A DNA stretch of 64,000 bases from NCBI GenBank assembly GCA_001898405.1, contig MKTW01000008.1, positions 54,781 to 118,780 of the forward strand, given 5' to 3'. This document shows positions 18,901 through 27,379 of the stretch, piece by piece. The notes beneath the pieces are model-generated. The model was not told where the DNA came from. It ran no database searches and saw only the letters and a program-made list of their open reading frames with translations. The stretch is from Sphingobacteriales bacterium 44-61. GTDB taxonomy: Bacteria > Bacteroidota > Bacteroidia > Chitinophagales > Chitinophagaceae. Within the stretch, counting starts at the first letter, position 1, and each line of letters opens with the position of its first letter. The position numbers and the translations under genes are program-made.

Positions 18901-19411
18901 CGATATTGTCTATTCAGGTCCTCGTACACCGCCTTATTTTGGAAGCATCAGGAATACTTTGATGTGGAAACAGTTTTCATTGTCTTTCAACATTGCTTAC
19001 AGGCTTGGATATTATTTCAGGAGAGCTTCCATTAATTATGCGCAATTTTTTGGAAGCACACAGCTGGGGCATGTAGATTATCAGGACAGGTGGCAAAAGG
19101 CGGGCGACGAGGCATTTACCAATGTGCCTGCCATGATCTATCCTATAAATACAGGGCGAGAGACTTTTTATACAAACTCTGAGGTTTTAGTGGAGCGTGG
19201 GGATCACGTCAGGTTAAGAGATATAAGGATAGATTATACGTTGACCAGGCAAGATATTAGGAATCTCCCATTCCGTAGCATCGTACTTTATGTTTATCAC
19301 TATAACGGGGGCATATTGTGGAGCGCCACTGACAGGGATATAGATCCTGATTGGGATACAACCATTCCCCCATCTAAGAGTATTTCCCTGGGGTTAAATA
19401 TTGAGTTTTAA
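15914..19411 (+). CDS. SusC/RagA-type TonB-dependent outer-membrane transporter, module 1
   Basis: The protein has 1165 residues from the ATG at 15914 (an upstream frame to 15806 is rejected because the shared 19-nt element lies just before 15914). Order: signal region (MKLTAILVFAACLQVSAAGF), STN domain for signalling to FecR, carboxypeptidase-like beta domain (GRVVNEKGEPVISATVNVKG), TonB plug (LNRSVSTNLLERLQDVTSGM, TVLKDAAAASIWGAKSANGV), then a 22-strand barrel ending SLGLNIEF, the normal terminal Phe. It should import a ligand captured with the SusD gene that follows 16 bp later. The substrate is unknown; no glycosidase is nearby. Confidence 0.95.
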   Translation: MKIEAYYARVFLRAPITKTLMIMKLTAILVFAACLQVSAAGFSQTITLSLKKAPLKQVFAEITKQTGYHFVYTDSVLSVAPAIDIAVKDADIKQALAACFKDLPLTYQLNDTYIVVAIKQQKLSLDHPPGDLRGRVVNEKGEPVISATVNVKGTMKGTTTNEDGVFVLRGIKENDLLIISSVGFERQELRLRGQTEIIIRLKVSSSRLDSVNIFYNTGYQFIPKERATGSFVQIDRELLNRSVSTNLLERLQDVTSGMLSQGRNTNSPINDISIRGVSTFPSYSDSKPLIVLDNFEYEGDIRNINPNDIESITVLKDAAAASIWGAKSANGVIVITSKSGRVNERTKVSFNSNVTIGEKPDLYYQPLMSIGDYVDVEKFLFQNGYYNSRITSNQRPVLSPVVEVLAKNRAGELTDEQAEELINGLKGLDVRGDYLNDFYRKSVKQQYAVNLSGGNINNKYYLSIGYDKNLNSVVKDQFDRITLNARNSYSLLKSKLEISTGIFFAQVTEKPGFSPSDITSVYPYTRLVDDVGSHLEVPQYRREYIDTAGAGHLLDWKLRPLDEVQFRNNTSKTQDYRVDLGIRYKFLNSFDIDLKYRYGKGLTETRNLYSQETYFTRNLINQFSSINWVNGAVTRPVPLGSILDASTSTYVSHNARLQLNFNKTWNGDHIVNAIAGAAIQDVTTNSLGTRYYGYDDETAISVAVDNVSAFRHYIVGNTIRISNNQSVNGLSSRFVYYFGNASYTFKDRYTINASARKDAANLFGIKSNQKWVPLWSVGASWDISRESFYQLKWLHYLKLRANYGYNGNSNSRITAFLVARQGGTNRYGAPSAFILTPPNEELRWEKVGVLNIGLDYGLFKNRVSGSVEFYRKNGKDLISDILLPPSAGLTSYSGNTGNLQVNGIDLTINGKIVDRSIKWMTSVLFSLAKDKVTKFNLEPKQNSDNVGSLYSIVGKPLSGMYSYKWGGLNENGDPVGFYQGNKSNSYTSIFASTDPNDIVYSGPRTPPYFGSIRNTLMWKQFSLSFNIAYRLGYYFRRASINYAQFFGSTQLGHVDYQDRWQKAGDEAFTNVPAMIYPINTGRETFYTNSEVLVERGDHVRLRDIRIDYTLTRQDIRNLPFRSIVLYVYHYNGGILWSATDRDIDPDWDTTIPPSKSISLGLNIEF

Positions 19412-19427
19412 CTGTTAAATAAAAATC

Positions 19428-20795
19428 ATGCGAACTATAATTCCTGCATTGATAATGGTGCTCTGTTTGGGTACGCAGAGTTGCACAAAAGAATTTCTTG
19501 ATAAGAAGCCGGACAAGAAAATGACAGTTCCGACAAAACTTTGGGAGTTCCAGGCGTTGTTGGACAACGACGATCTGACCTCTGCCCAACCCTTTTGGGG
19601 AGAATGGGGTGCTGATAACTTTTACCTTGAATATGCCAACTGGCAATCACTGGTAGCAAATACCATGAATGCCTATATCTGGTCGGCGGATATACTTCAA
19701 GAAAGAGAAGATACAGATTGGACAAACCCTTATGGCCAGGTGTATATTGCGAACGTAGTGCTTGAGGGAATTAATAACCTGGATGCCGATGATGCTAATA
19801 AAGAACAGTATAATCAAATAAAAGGTGGGGCGCTCTATTTTAGGGCCAACGCCTTTTTTAATCTTGTACAGATATATTCAAAAACTTATGTAAAGAATAG
19901 TGCTGATACAGAACTGGGAATTATTTTAAGATTGAACGCCAATCTTAGTGAAAGCAAAGGAAGGTCCAGTTTGCTTGCGTCCTACGATCAAATCCTAAAG
20001 GATTTCCAGGAAGCTCTAAGGATTCTGCCCTTAAATAACATTGACCCGGTGAACCGTAACAGACCATCCAAAGCAAGCGCCTATGCTATGCTTGCTCGCG
20101 TTTACTTGAACATGGGTATGTATGAGGATGCCGAAGCCAATGCAGATAGCAGTCTTAGACTCAATTCTGAATTACTTGACTACAACACCTTAAATCCTAC
20201 CACTCCAACAAGACCCTTTCCAAGGAATAATCCGGAAATATTAGCTGATTGTTTCGTAAGAACGGCTATTACCTTTAACACCAACATACTTGTAGACACA
20301 ATGTTGTATAATTCATATCTAAGTGACGATCTGAGAAAGACTTTATACTTTAAAAACAACACTGCGAGTAAGAAATATTTTGTTGGCCAGTATACAGGTT
20401 TGACCACTCTTTTTGGTGGCGTTGCTACAGATGAGATGTATCTGATACGCGCAGAATGTCGGGCAAGGCTAAACCGGGTTTCCGATGCAATGGGGGACCT
20501 AAATACGCTCCTGGAAAAAAGATGGCGAACTGGCACATTTGTAGACTTTGCAGCTACCGATGCTGAAGATGCCCTTATTAAAATTCTGGAAGAAAGGCGA
20601 AAAGAATTACCCTTCAGAGGTCTCCGTTGGACTGACCTAAAACGGCTAAATAAAGAGCCCCAATTTTCCAAAACGTTGAGTCGGATCTTAAACAACACGG
20701 TTTATGAACTTCCCCCTAATGATCCCCGGTATGTTTATCAAATTCCAAATAGTGAAGTCCTACTGAATGGGACAGAACAAAATAAGAGGGACTAA
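19428..20795 (+). CDS. SusD/RagB-type surface lipoprotein, module 1
   Basis: This 455-residue protein has a lipoprotein signal with the lipobox before Cys19 (MVLCLGTQSCTKEFLDKKPD). The body has the TPR-like helices of SusD proteins (KASAYAMLARVYLNMGMYED, LIRAECRARLNRVSDAMGDL) and the C-terminal ERRKELPFRGLRWTDLKRLN box. It should cap the SusC barrel as the ligand-binding lid. The lack of carbohydrate-active enzymes nearby argues against a classical polysaccharide utilisation locus. Confidence 0.94.
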   Translation: MRTIIPALIMVLCLGTQSCTKEFLDKKPDKKMTVPTKLWEFQALLDNDDLTSAQPFWGEWGADNFYLEYANWQSLVANTMNAYIWSADILQEREDTDWTNPYGQVYIANVVLEGINNLDADDANKEQYNQIKGGALYFRANAFFNLVQIYSKTYVKNSADTELGIILRLNANLSESKGRSSLLASYDQILKDFQEALRILPLNNIDPVNRNRPSKASAYAMLARVYLNMGMYEDAEANADSSLRLNSELLDYNTLNPTTPTRPFPRNNPEILADCFVRTAITFNTNILVDTMLYNSYLSDDLRKTLYFKNNTASKKYFVGQYTGLTTLFGGVATDEMYLIRAECRARLNRVSDAMGDLNTLLEKRWRTGTFVDFAATDAEDALIKILEERRKELPFRGLRWTDLKRLNKEPQFSKTLSRILNNTVYELPPNDPRYVYQIPNSEVLLNGTEQNKRD

Positions 20796-20842
20796 TTATT
20801 CAAACTAATTTTTTTAAAATATTTAGGCTAAAAAAGCATAAC

Positions 20843-22372
20843 ATGAAGACCTTTTTTCTTATTGTTCCAAAATTCTCACAAATCACCTTTTTCGCACTTT
20901 GTTTAAGTGCTTTTGTAGAAAATACAAACACTTCAGACACCAGTAAGGCAGATATTACTGTTAAGGTTGGAAACGCAAAAGAGGATGATACTTTTATGCT
21001 TAAGGTTTGGAGGAGGTATATTTCAGAAACGGAAGACAGGTTTATGCCAATAGTTAAATTAATTAAGGTATATCCTGGAGGTGGAGATATTGTATTCTCA
21101 GTGGATTCGGTAAATGACTTCTGTTATTTCACATTAAGCAAAAATGGTGATAAAAGGGATGGTAAGTATATTGATATTTTAAAATATTACTTGCTTGAAA
21201 AGGGCGATCGAATTTTGTATAATATAGATTGGATGACGGCGCATTTGACTCCAACAAAGTATGATCCCAAAAACCAAACTGGGTGGGATCTGGGAAATGC
21301 AAAATTTTCCGGAGTGGGGTCTGCCAAATATATCTGTAAGGAGGAATATGATAAGGAAATCGTGAAATCTGATGGTCCTTCAATTCCTTCAAGATTAGAT
21401 TCTCTTTGCGCGAGGCAGAGTAGAATTGTTGAAGAAAGAAAAGATTCCCTTACTCCATTGGCTTACCAATTATTGAAGGCAGATATTGTGGGTGATATTT
21501 CAATTAGAAAATTGAAAGGTTTGGTATTGGCCAATATTCAAAGTGTTTCTTTTCAGAAAGATTCTGCAAGGAGGCGCAGAGTTGAGGAAAACTACGATAA
21601 ATTTATTGATCCGAAGATTTTTAGTTTGTTTCCAGATAGCATTATGGTTAAATCCAGGAGATTCTTTGAATTTCTCGTGACGAATAATTTGCTTCGTGTA
21701 AAGATGTTTAAAGATTATGAGAGGATAAAAGCAAGTGAGGGTGTATATGATTTTATTGCAGGCAATTATTCTGGACAAATCAGGGAATATCTGTTGGCTG
21801 AACATTTGTTTCATGCTTATCGGTCTTTTACTAATGGAAAGGAAATGCTTGAAAAATCCAAAACTTATATTAAAGACCCTTTTCTGATTGATTTCTTAGC
21901 ATCATTAAGTAATCATCTCTTGTCGGGTATGCCTGCGTTTAATTTTTCCTTGACCGATGTAAATGGTAATATTGTTGGTCTGAAGGATTTTAGAGGTAAG
22001 GTCGTTGTGATGGACTTTTGGTTTACAGGATGTGGCCCTTGTACAAATTATTTTAGATTTTGTCTGTCACCTGTAAAGGAAAAGTTTAAACAAAATTCAA
22101 ATGTTGTATTTGTTACAGTTAGTGTAGACGAAGATTTCCATACATGGTTGAAAGGTGTTAAATCGGGGTTGTATACGTCGGAAACTTCTGTGAATCTATA
22201 TACCAATGGAGAGGGGCGTGATCACCCAATTATTCTTCATTATGGAATTACTGGATATCCTCGCCCTATGGTATTTGATAAAGCCGGAAGAATTTATAAA
22301 GCTACAGGTAAAGATTTTTTCTGGAAAGACCGACTTACAAATATGATAGAGGATGCGTTAAAAGTTAACTAA
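20843..22372 (+). CDS. TlpA-like thioredoxin-fold protein, module 1
   Basis: This 509-residue secreted protein has a weak signal peptide, a long unassigned N-terminal region (about 350 residues, helical, Lys-rich) and a C-terminal thioredoxin domain with the active site WFTGCGPC at about 393-400 (VVVMDFWFTGCGPCTNYFRF). Such fusions are frequent beside SusC/SusD in Bacteroidetes. The redox motif fits the MauE and small Cys-containing proteins encoded opposite. In module 2 the thioredoxin part lies at the N-terminus instead, so the two proteins are not simple orthologues. The gene is AT-richer than susC and susD. Confidence 0.88.
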   Translation: MKTFFLIVPKFSQITFFALCLSAFVENTNTSDTSKADITVKVGNAKEDDTFMLKVWRRYISETEDRFMPIVKLIKVYPGGGDIVFSVDSVNDFCYFTLSKNGDKRDGKYIDILKYYLLEKGDRILYNIDWMTAHLTPTKYDPKNQTGWDLGNAKFSGVGSAKYICKEEYDKEIVKSDGPSIPSRLDSLCARQSRIVEERKDSLTPLAYQLLKADIVGDISIRKLKGLVLANIQSVSFQKDSARRRRVEENYDKFIDPKIFSLFPDSIMVKSRRFFEFLVTNNLLRVKMFKDYERIKASEGVYDFIAGNYSGQIREYLLAEHLFHAYRSFTNGKEMLEKSKTYIKDPFLIDFLASLSNHLLSGMPAFNFSLTDVNGNIVGLKDFRGKVVVMDFWFTGCGPCTNYFRFCLSPVKEKFKQNSNVVFVTVSVDEDFHTWLKGVKSGLYTSETSVNLYTNGEGRDHPIILHYGITGYPRPMVFDKAGRIYKATGKDFFWKDRLTNMIEDALKVN

Positions 22373-22382
22373 TTTTGTTTAA

Positions 22383-22416
22383 GGAAAAGAGGGAGATATG
22401 TATCTCCTTCTTTTCC
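22383..22416. terminator. Bidirectional terminator between convergent genes
   Basis: The inverted repeat GGAAAAGAGGGAGATA / TATCTCCTTCTTTTCC (one mismatch) lies between the plus-strand TlpA gene (ending at 22372) and the minus-strand secreted-protein gene (ending at 22427). T-rich flanks on both sides make it usable in both directions. Confidence 0.75.
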
Positions 22417-22426
22417 TTCGTTTATT

Positions 22427-22771
22427 TTAGATTTGTTCCTGGAAGGTCCCAGAGTGATCTTCAATAATCTCAGTAGATTCGTAATAATACAAACCTAAGG
22501 CAGAGTCGAATATCAACACGGCTGTTTCTTCTACTATAACATAGCAAAGATCTAATGGTTCCTCGCACGTGAATTCATCTCCTTCTGTCCATTCTGGTGG
22601 AATTACTTGTGGGTTGCCACTTCCGTCTGTTGCGACATAATACCTGGAACCGGAAACAAAAAGACCTACTACTCTTACATCATCTTTTGAAATTGTCCTT
22701 GGTATCGTAGTAAAGGCACTGGCGATGGCTATTAAAGCTGCCAGTAAGAATGTCCATTTAATTTTGAGCAT
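22427..22771 (-). CDS. Small secreted C-x6-C protein, DUF6520-like, module 1 (paralogue a)
   Basis: This 114-residue protein has a signal peptide (MLKIKWTFLLAALIAIASAF) and a beta-rich mature part with two Cys at 69 and 76 (FTCEEPLDLCYVIV). It is clearly paralogous to the gene at 22976 (shared WTEGxEx-C-xEPxDLC and a Tyr/Phe-rich C-terminus) and shares the C-x6-C spacing with the module 2 gene at 33861. Small exported proteins with a Cys pair next to MauE genes are widespread in Bacteroidetes (DUF6520-like, from memory). The two Cys could form a disulfide made or reduced by the MauE and TlpA partners; the role is otherwise unknown. Confidence 0.78.
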   Translation of the reverse strand: MLKIKWTFLLAALIAIASAFTTIPRTISKDDVRVVGLFVSGSRYYVATDGSGNPQVIPPEWTEGDEFTCEEPLDLCYVIVEETAVLIFDSALGLYYYESTEIIEDHSGTFQEQI

Positions 22772-22975
22772 CTTATTTGGTTTTTGTGGTTATTGCCTAC
22801 TTCTTTTGGACAGGTTTCGGCTTGCCCTGTATATGCGCATAATTTCTTTATTGAGATATGTCTTTTTTGAGGTAATAGCAGATTTAGATAATTAAGACTT
22901 TTCAGTGTTTCCGTGGCTGGCCTTATGCAATTGACGCTTTCTTATCCTGATACAAGGTTACAAAGAATAGTGTTT

Positions 22976-23323
22976 TCAGTTTACAATTGCAAAGGTGCCC
23001 AATGAATATTCTATAACATCATTGTTTTCAAAATAGTAAGCCCCTTGAAATGAATCATAGAAGAAGATTGCATTTTCATTTACAGTTATAGTGCAAAGGT
23101 CAATCGGTTCATTACATACATATTCTTCTCCTTCTGTCCATCCCTGGGGAAGTTGAATTGGATTTCCGGTTAAGTCAGTTAATATGTAATGTCTCGTTCC
23201 CCATATAAAAGTCCCCACATATTTTTCTCCGACTTGAAAAGGTTTTGGATTTATTGTTGCGAAGGCGCATGTTATTGATATTATCGCAATTAGAATAACT
23301 GACCATTTGATTTGGCGTTTCAT
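22976..23323 (-). CDS. Small secreted C-x6-C protein, module 1 (paralogue b)
   Basis: This 115-residue protein has a signal peptide (MKRQIKWSVILIAIISITCA) and two Cys at 70 and 77 (YVCNEPIDLCTITV). It aligns along its full length with the product of 22427-22771, which indicates tandem duplication. It is 53 bp downstream of the MauE gene and probably co-transcribed with it. About 200 bp separate it from its paralogue, which has its own conserved upstream box. Function unknown. Confidence 0.78.
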   Translation of the reverse strand: MKRQIKWSVILIAIISITCAFATINPKPFQVGEKYVGTFIWGTRHYILTDLTGNPIQLPQGWTEGEEYVCNEPIDLCTITVNENAIFFYDSFQGAYYFENNDVIEYSLGTFAIVN

Positions 23324-23376
23324 TTTAAAAACTTTTTAGGATGTTTTAATTTGTCTTTATTGAGTATGGTATGATT

Positions 23377-23826
23377 TTATGTGACAGGTGTGTAAGTTAT
23401 ATTTTTAAGTTTGGCGTTGTTTTGCTTCGTGAGCATAATGCCTGCTAAGCTAATTCCGGTAAAGAACAGATTGAAGACTAAATGTTGTGGCCAAGTTAAT
23501 GAGCTTATAACTCCACCACAGGAGCAAGGAACTCTCTCGAATGTTCTTAGCAATACGAGTCCAGTATAGATTGTAAATAAACTCATCAAGATAAATGATC
23601 CCCAAAGTCCTATGCGTTGTGTTTTATTGCTCATTAGAAGCAGGGAAAGGATTATTTCTGTTATCGGTAATGCCCAAACTATGATTGGTGTAAGTACATT
23701 TGGTAAGGGTTGATTATTTAGTTCGTCATAGAATCTATTAAAAGCAAGAAATTTGCTTGCGCTGGTATATAGAAAGAGTCCAAATAATAGAAGGCAAATA
23801 ATGGTTACAATTAATTTACGTTTCAT
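23377..23826 (-). CDS. MauE/DoxX-type redox-associated membrane protein, module 1
   Basis: This 149-residue protein has four transmembrane helices and the motif C101-S-C103-GG, followed by the conserved WPQHLVFN box before the last helix. This fits the MauE/DoxX redox-associated membrane family, of which the known MauE helps disulfide formation in methylamine dehydrogenase. The paralogue at 34363 has the same motif. It is first in a minus-strand unit with the two C-x6-C proteins, so a role in their disulfide chemistry is likely but inferred. Confidence 0.85.
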   Translation of the reverse strand: MKRKLIVTIICLLLFGLFLYTSASKFLAFNRFYDELNNQPLPNVLTPIIVWALPITEIILSLLLMSNKTQRIGLWGSFILMSLFTIYTGLVLLRTFERVPCSCGGVISSLTWPQHLVFNLFFTGISLAGIMLTKQNNAKLKNITYTPVT

Positions 23827-24099
23827 TGTTTAAAATTGTCGAGATTGGACGGAAATCAAGATTGGGGCCAGCCTGTGAGGCGCTTGTGTCATATTTCTTT
23901 GCATTAGATCTAAAAGAATGTAACTGTATTTCTTTTGGGGATCATTCTGCTGGTTCGTCTTTTAACTGCTGGCTTAACCTTTATGTAAAGTTGCCGAGAA
24001 TAAAACGATGAAAAAATGTATTAATCCGACAATTTTGTAAGCTAATTGAGGTATTTTGTCGCAATATTCAACATTCATGAATCAATATGATTATTTCAT

Positions 24100-25077
24100 C
24101 TAAAAGAGAATTCGGTTTATATTTTTGGGAGAATACCCATATTGGTCAGTAAATATTTTGGAGAAAGAGTAGACATCATAATAACCTAATCTGCTGGCTA
24201 CTTCTGAGACTGAGTTGTTTTCGATAGATAAAATAAGCAAGGCACGCTCAAGGCGCTTGTTTCTGATATAGTTTCTTAAAGATTGGTCGAACTTCTTTTG
24301 AAACTGGCGTTCCAAAGTCCTTTCCGAAATATGGAATCTTTCTTTTAAGGATTGAATGGAGATTTTTTCATAATCCTCAATGTTGTCAAGTATATAATTT
24401 CTTATGTCGTCGGTAAGATCTGCATAAAACTGTAGGAGATCGTTTTTGTTCCGTAGCTGAGCGTCCAATAGTTTAAGCAAGGAGATCGTTATGGTTTGTA
24501 GTTCGAGGTATAAATCGGATTCTGCAGGGTTTAATTCTTCCAACTGGTTGATGAGGTGTATGCTCTCTTGGGGTATTCTTAACCTGAGTGCGCTGCTGTT
24601 TAGATTATTTGGACGAATAGTTTGTACAGAAATTTTAGCCAAGGATGGGTGGTTGCCAGTCATTTCATGCAAGTGGTCTTCTGGTAGTAAAAAGTAAAGA
24701 TAATCATACCGGCCTGGGACGAGCCAAAGCAAGTGTTTTCCCGCAGGAACCTTTACAGGCATATAAGTGCCTGGCAAGAGCATTATAAATCTGCCGTCTT
24801 TCATATAGCTTGTGGCCTCTCCGGAAAGTGTATATTGTAAGACTGCGTGGGGCTGGGATGCTTCAACAGTAAAGGCCGTTATCTCCTTTATAGTGAAGGA
24901 TACTGCATAAAATCCAGCATTCTTTTTTACAATGTATTGCTCAACCATTTCTCCATATTCCCAAATGGTAGTTTGGGTATGGGCATGTGGTATCTTTAAG
25001 AAGAGCTGATCTGGAACTTCAGGGGTGCGGACAATGGTAGTACCTTCCCGCGTGATTATCGTCAACGGGGCGTTCAT
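24100..25077 (-). CDS. AraC-family regulator of cargo module 1
   Basis: This 325-residue protein has an N-terminal sensor-like domain (about 200 residues, beta-rich) and a C-terminal AraC HTH pair (SLKERFHISERTLERQFQKK at about 240-260, SVSEVASRLGYYDVYSFSKI at about 287-306). It lies upstream of, and in line with, the MauE and secreted-protein genes, and about 370 bp before the divergent sigma gene of module 2. It probably regulates one of these units; direction and signal are unknown. Confidence 0.9.
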   Translation of the reverse strand: MNAPLTIITREGTTIVRTPEVPDQLFLKIPHAHTQTTIWEYGEMVEQYIVKKNAGFYAVSFTIKEITAFTVEASQPHAVLQYTLSGEATSYMKDGRFIMLLPGTYMPVKVPAGKHLLWLVPGRYDYLYFLLPEDHLHEMTGNHPSLAKISVQTIRPNNLNSSALRLRIPQESIHLINQLEELNPAESDLYLELQTITISLLKLLDAQLRNKNDLLQFYADLTDDIRNYILDNIEDYEKISIQSLKERFHISERTLERQFQKKFDQSLRNYIRNKRLERALLILSIENNSVSEVASRLGYYDVYSFSKIFTDQYGYSPKNINRILF

Positions 25078-25450
25078 AAGTGATAAAGGTTGTAATGGTA
25101 ATGGTCTACCTAATGGTTAGCCAACGAAAAAGTAAAGGGTTCTATTTCGAGTGGCTAAACCAAAGAGCAAAAATATATTGAAATTTCATTAGAAAGAAAA
25201 AGCTATCCGAGCAAAAGAAATTAGATTTCAATTAGCAGCTATGGCTGTTTAAGGTATTTTACCTAATTCTGATTCGGGGTAAACGATTAAGGGAAAAATC
25301 TTATTATTGCAGATAAGCATTTGAGTTTATTCGGGTATCCGTATAAGGTAGATGTAACTTATATGGGCGATTTCAAGAATAGTCCCATCCTTTTTTGCAT
25401 TGGGAGATAAGCTCAGGCACTTTCCAATAACTGGCATTTAAAGACAGACT
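25078..25450. promoter_or_regulatory. Divergent intergenic region between araC and the second sigma gene
   Basis: These 373 nt hold no frame that looks like a gene. The region is AT-rich and must contain the promoters for the minus-strand AraC gene and the plus-strand sigma gene. I see no clear TTTG-N19-TAnnTTTG promoter and no strong hairpin. An in-frame stop at 25439-25441 fixes the lower bound for the sigma start. Confidence 0.45.
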
Positions 25451-26008
25451 TTGACTGGCGTAAATCATACAGACAATGAGTTGCTGCAACTGCTGTCGCA
25501 AGGCGATAAAGAGGCGTTTGATACCCTTTATACTCGCTATTGGAAAGAAATGTTTATGTCTGCTTACCAGCGACTCAAGGATGTTGATCAGTGTAAGGAT
25601 ATAATACAGGATATATGGGCGGATATTTGGGTCAGGCGCGGCAGCGTGGAGATTCAAAATTTGAGATCCTACCTGCTTTCTGCAGTCCGGTTCCAGGTCT
25701 TTAAAATGATCGAAAGAGGACAGGATTCCCCAACCTTTTTTGCTCCCTTTCAACAAATGGCCTTTACTGGAACAGGTGCAGATGGATCTGTAATGGAGAA
25801 GGAATTGGCGGCTTTGTTTCGATCCTGGTTAAACACCTTGCCCGAAAAGCGGCGGGAAATATTTATACTTCACTTTGCCAATAAGTTATCTGTAAAGGAA
25901 ATCGCAGAAAGACTGAATATCTCAACAAAAACAGTTCAAAACCAACTTGGTACGGCGGTATCTGACCTGCGTAGCCGTCTTGCAGGCATTCTCCTTCAGT
26001 TTGTATAA
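25451..26008 (+). CDS. ECF sigma factor of cargo module 2, with a TTG start
   Basis: This 185-residue protein has region 2 (QRLKDVDQCKDIIQDIWADI) and a region 4 HTH (LSVKEIAERLNISTKTVQNQ). The only initiator between the upstream in-frame stop (25439-25441) and the conserved domain is TTG at 25451, so translation probably starts at TTG and may be weak. It pairs with the FecR gene that follows 79 bp later. It is shorter than the module 1 sigma at its C-terminus and not closely related to it. Confidence 0.88.
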   Translation: MTGVNHTDNELLQLLSQGDKEAFDTLYTRYWKEMFMSAYQRLKDVDQCKDIIQDIWADIWVRRGSVEIQNLRSYLLSAVRFQVFKMIERGQDSPTFFAPFQQMAFTGTGADGSVMEKELAALFRSWLNTLPEKRREIFILHFANKLSVKEIAERLNISTKTVQNQLGTAVSDLRSRLAGILLQFV

Positions 26009-26087
26009 AGCTGATTCCTAAAAAAAGTTTCACCCTCTTTTGGGAAAATAGATCATTTCCGGTACTTACTTAAAAGAGGTTATCTCA

Positions 26088-27263
26088 ATGTTAAGTGTGA
26101 TGGATAATAACGAATTGATAAAGCTAATCAGTAAGTATTTATCAGGGAAAGCTACAATTCAGGAAGCTGAATTTGTAGAACGGTACTACGGCCATTTTGA
26201 CCTGCAGAATGCAGCTCCGGCATTTTCAGAGGAAGAATGGCAGATACTGTCATTGGGAATGCGAAAGGCTATAGAAGAGAAAATTGAAAAGGTGGATGAG
26301 ACTCGTTTGGTTCCTCTTTATAGGAAAAAGTGGTTCAGGTATGCAGCCGCAGCATCCATTATTTTTTTGGTTACCATCGGGTCTATTGTTTATATGAGAA
26401 ATAAATCATCCTCTCTGCAAAGTGACCCGGCAAAAGGCGGAGAACTTGCTGTCAATGATATTCTTCCCGGAGGCAATAAGGCAACGCTTACCCTGGCAAA
26501 TGGATCCATTATCTCTTTGGACAGCGCTAAGAATGGGCGGTTAGCCGAACAAGATCAAGCCACCATATTAAAAGTCGGGAATGGTTTAATTACCTATGAT
26601 GCAATCCCCCCAAATGGGCATAAGGTAGAATACAATTCGATCAATATCCCTAAGGGAGGCCAATATGGTGTCACTTTGCCTGATGGCAGTAAAGTGTTAC
26701 TAAATTCCATTTCCTCAATGCGGTTTCCAACAGCTTTTAACGAGAAGAACCGGGTGGTTGAGTTGACCAGTGGAGAAGCATATTTTGAGGTCGCAAAGGA
26801 TATAGACAAGCCATTTATTGTAAAAGTTGGTGATGTGCAGATAAAAGTATTGGGTACTCATTTCAATATTATGTCCTACGATAATGAATCAGTTATCAAA
26901 ACTACTTTACTTGAAGGATCGATTGAACTTGATAAGAATGGAGGGGTGTATTTGTTAAGGCCAGGACAGCAGGCGCAAATTGACAAAGCCGGAAATATTA
27001 AGGTATTGGATGATGTAGACCTGGAACGAGTTTCGGCTTGGAGAAATGGGCTCTTTTACTTTGAAGATGACGACATTAAGGCTGTTATGCGGCAATTGGA
27101 GAGGTGGTATGACATTACTGTTGATTATCAAGGAGCCGTTCCTAAAAATACATTTACTGGTCAAATCCAACGGGATATTACGTTATCCAGACTTTTGGAA
27201 AACTTGGCCAACTCAAATGTCCATCTTTCCATTGAGGGGAGGAAGGTAGTTGTGAAGCCTTAG
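26088..27263 (+). CDS. FecR-type anti-sigma factor of cargo module 2
   Basis: This 391-residue protein (an alternative ATG lies at 26100) has a cytoplasmic N-terminus, one transmembrane helix (WFRYAAAASIIFLVTIGSIV, residues about 82-101), a FecR domain (IPKGGQYGVTLPDGSKVLLN, FEVAKDIDKPFIVKVGDVQI, KVLGTHFNIMSYDN) and a C-terminal DUF4974 domain. Unlike the module 1 copy it retains the canonical VLGTHFN stretch without an insertion. It should sequester the sigma factor at 25451 until SusC at 28822 signals. Confidence 0.93.
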   Translation: MLSVMDNNELIKLISKYLSGKATIQEAEFVERYYGHFDLQNAAPAFSEEEWQILSLGMRKAIEEKIEKVDETRLVPLYRKKWFRYAAAASIIFLVTIGSIVYMRNKSSSLQSDPAKGGELAVNDILPGGNKATLTLANGSIISLDSAKNGRLAEQDQATILKVGNGLITYDAIPPNGHKVEYNSINIPKGGQYGVTLPDGSKVLLNSISSMRFPTAFNEKNRVVELTSGEAYFEVAKDIDKPFIVKVGDVQIKVLGTHFNIMSYDNESVIKTTLLEGSIELDKNGGVYLLRPGQQAQIDKAGNIKVLDDVDLERVSAWRNGLFYFEDDDIKAVMRQLERWYDITVDYQGAVPKNTFTGQIQRDITLSRLLENLANSNVHLSIEGRKVVVKP

Positions 27264-27316
27264 GGCGCATTTGCTAATTCTAATAATAAAGTAAGGTTTA
27301 GTTTTCTCATGTGAAG

Positions 27317-27364
27317 CCCCCTCTTTCCCCCTCGATCCATTCTTGGATTGAGGGCAAGAGGGAT
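27317..27364 (+). promoter_or_regulatory. Intergenic hairpin before the TlpA gene of module 2
   Basis: The sequence can fold as an interrupted stem: CCCTC, GATCC, then loop ATTCTT, then GGAT, GAGGG and AGAGGG. It lacks a T tract, so it is more likely an mRNA processing or stability element between fecR and the TlpA gene than a terminator. It also makes the GTG start at 27311 unlikely for the downstream gene. Confidence 0.4.
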
Positions 27365-27379
27365 AGAAAAAGGAATATT

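Noticed and set aside
23826..24011. Plus-strand 61-codon frame upstream of the MauE gene
   Set aside because: It overlaps the divergent MauE promoter region, has an unnatural composition and no family match by eye.
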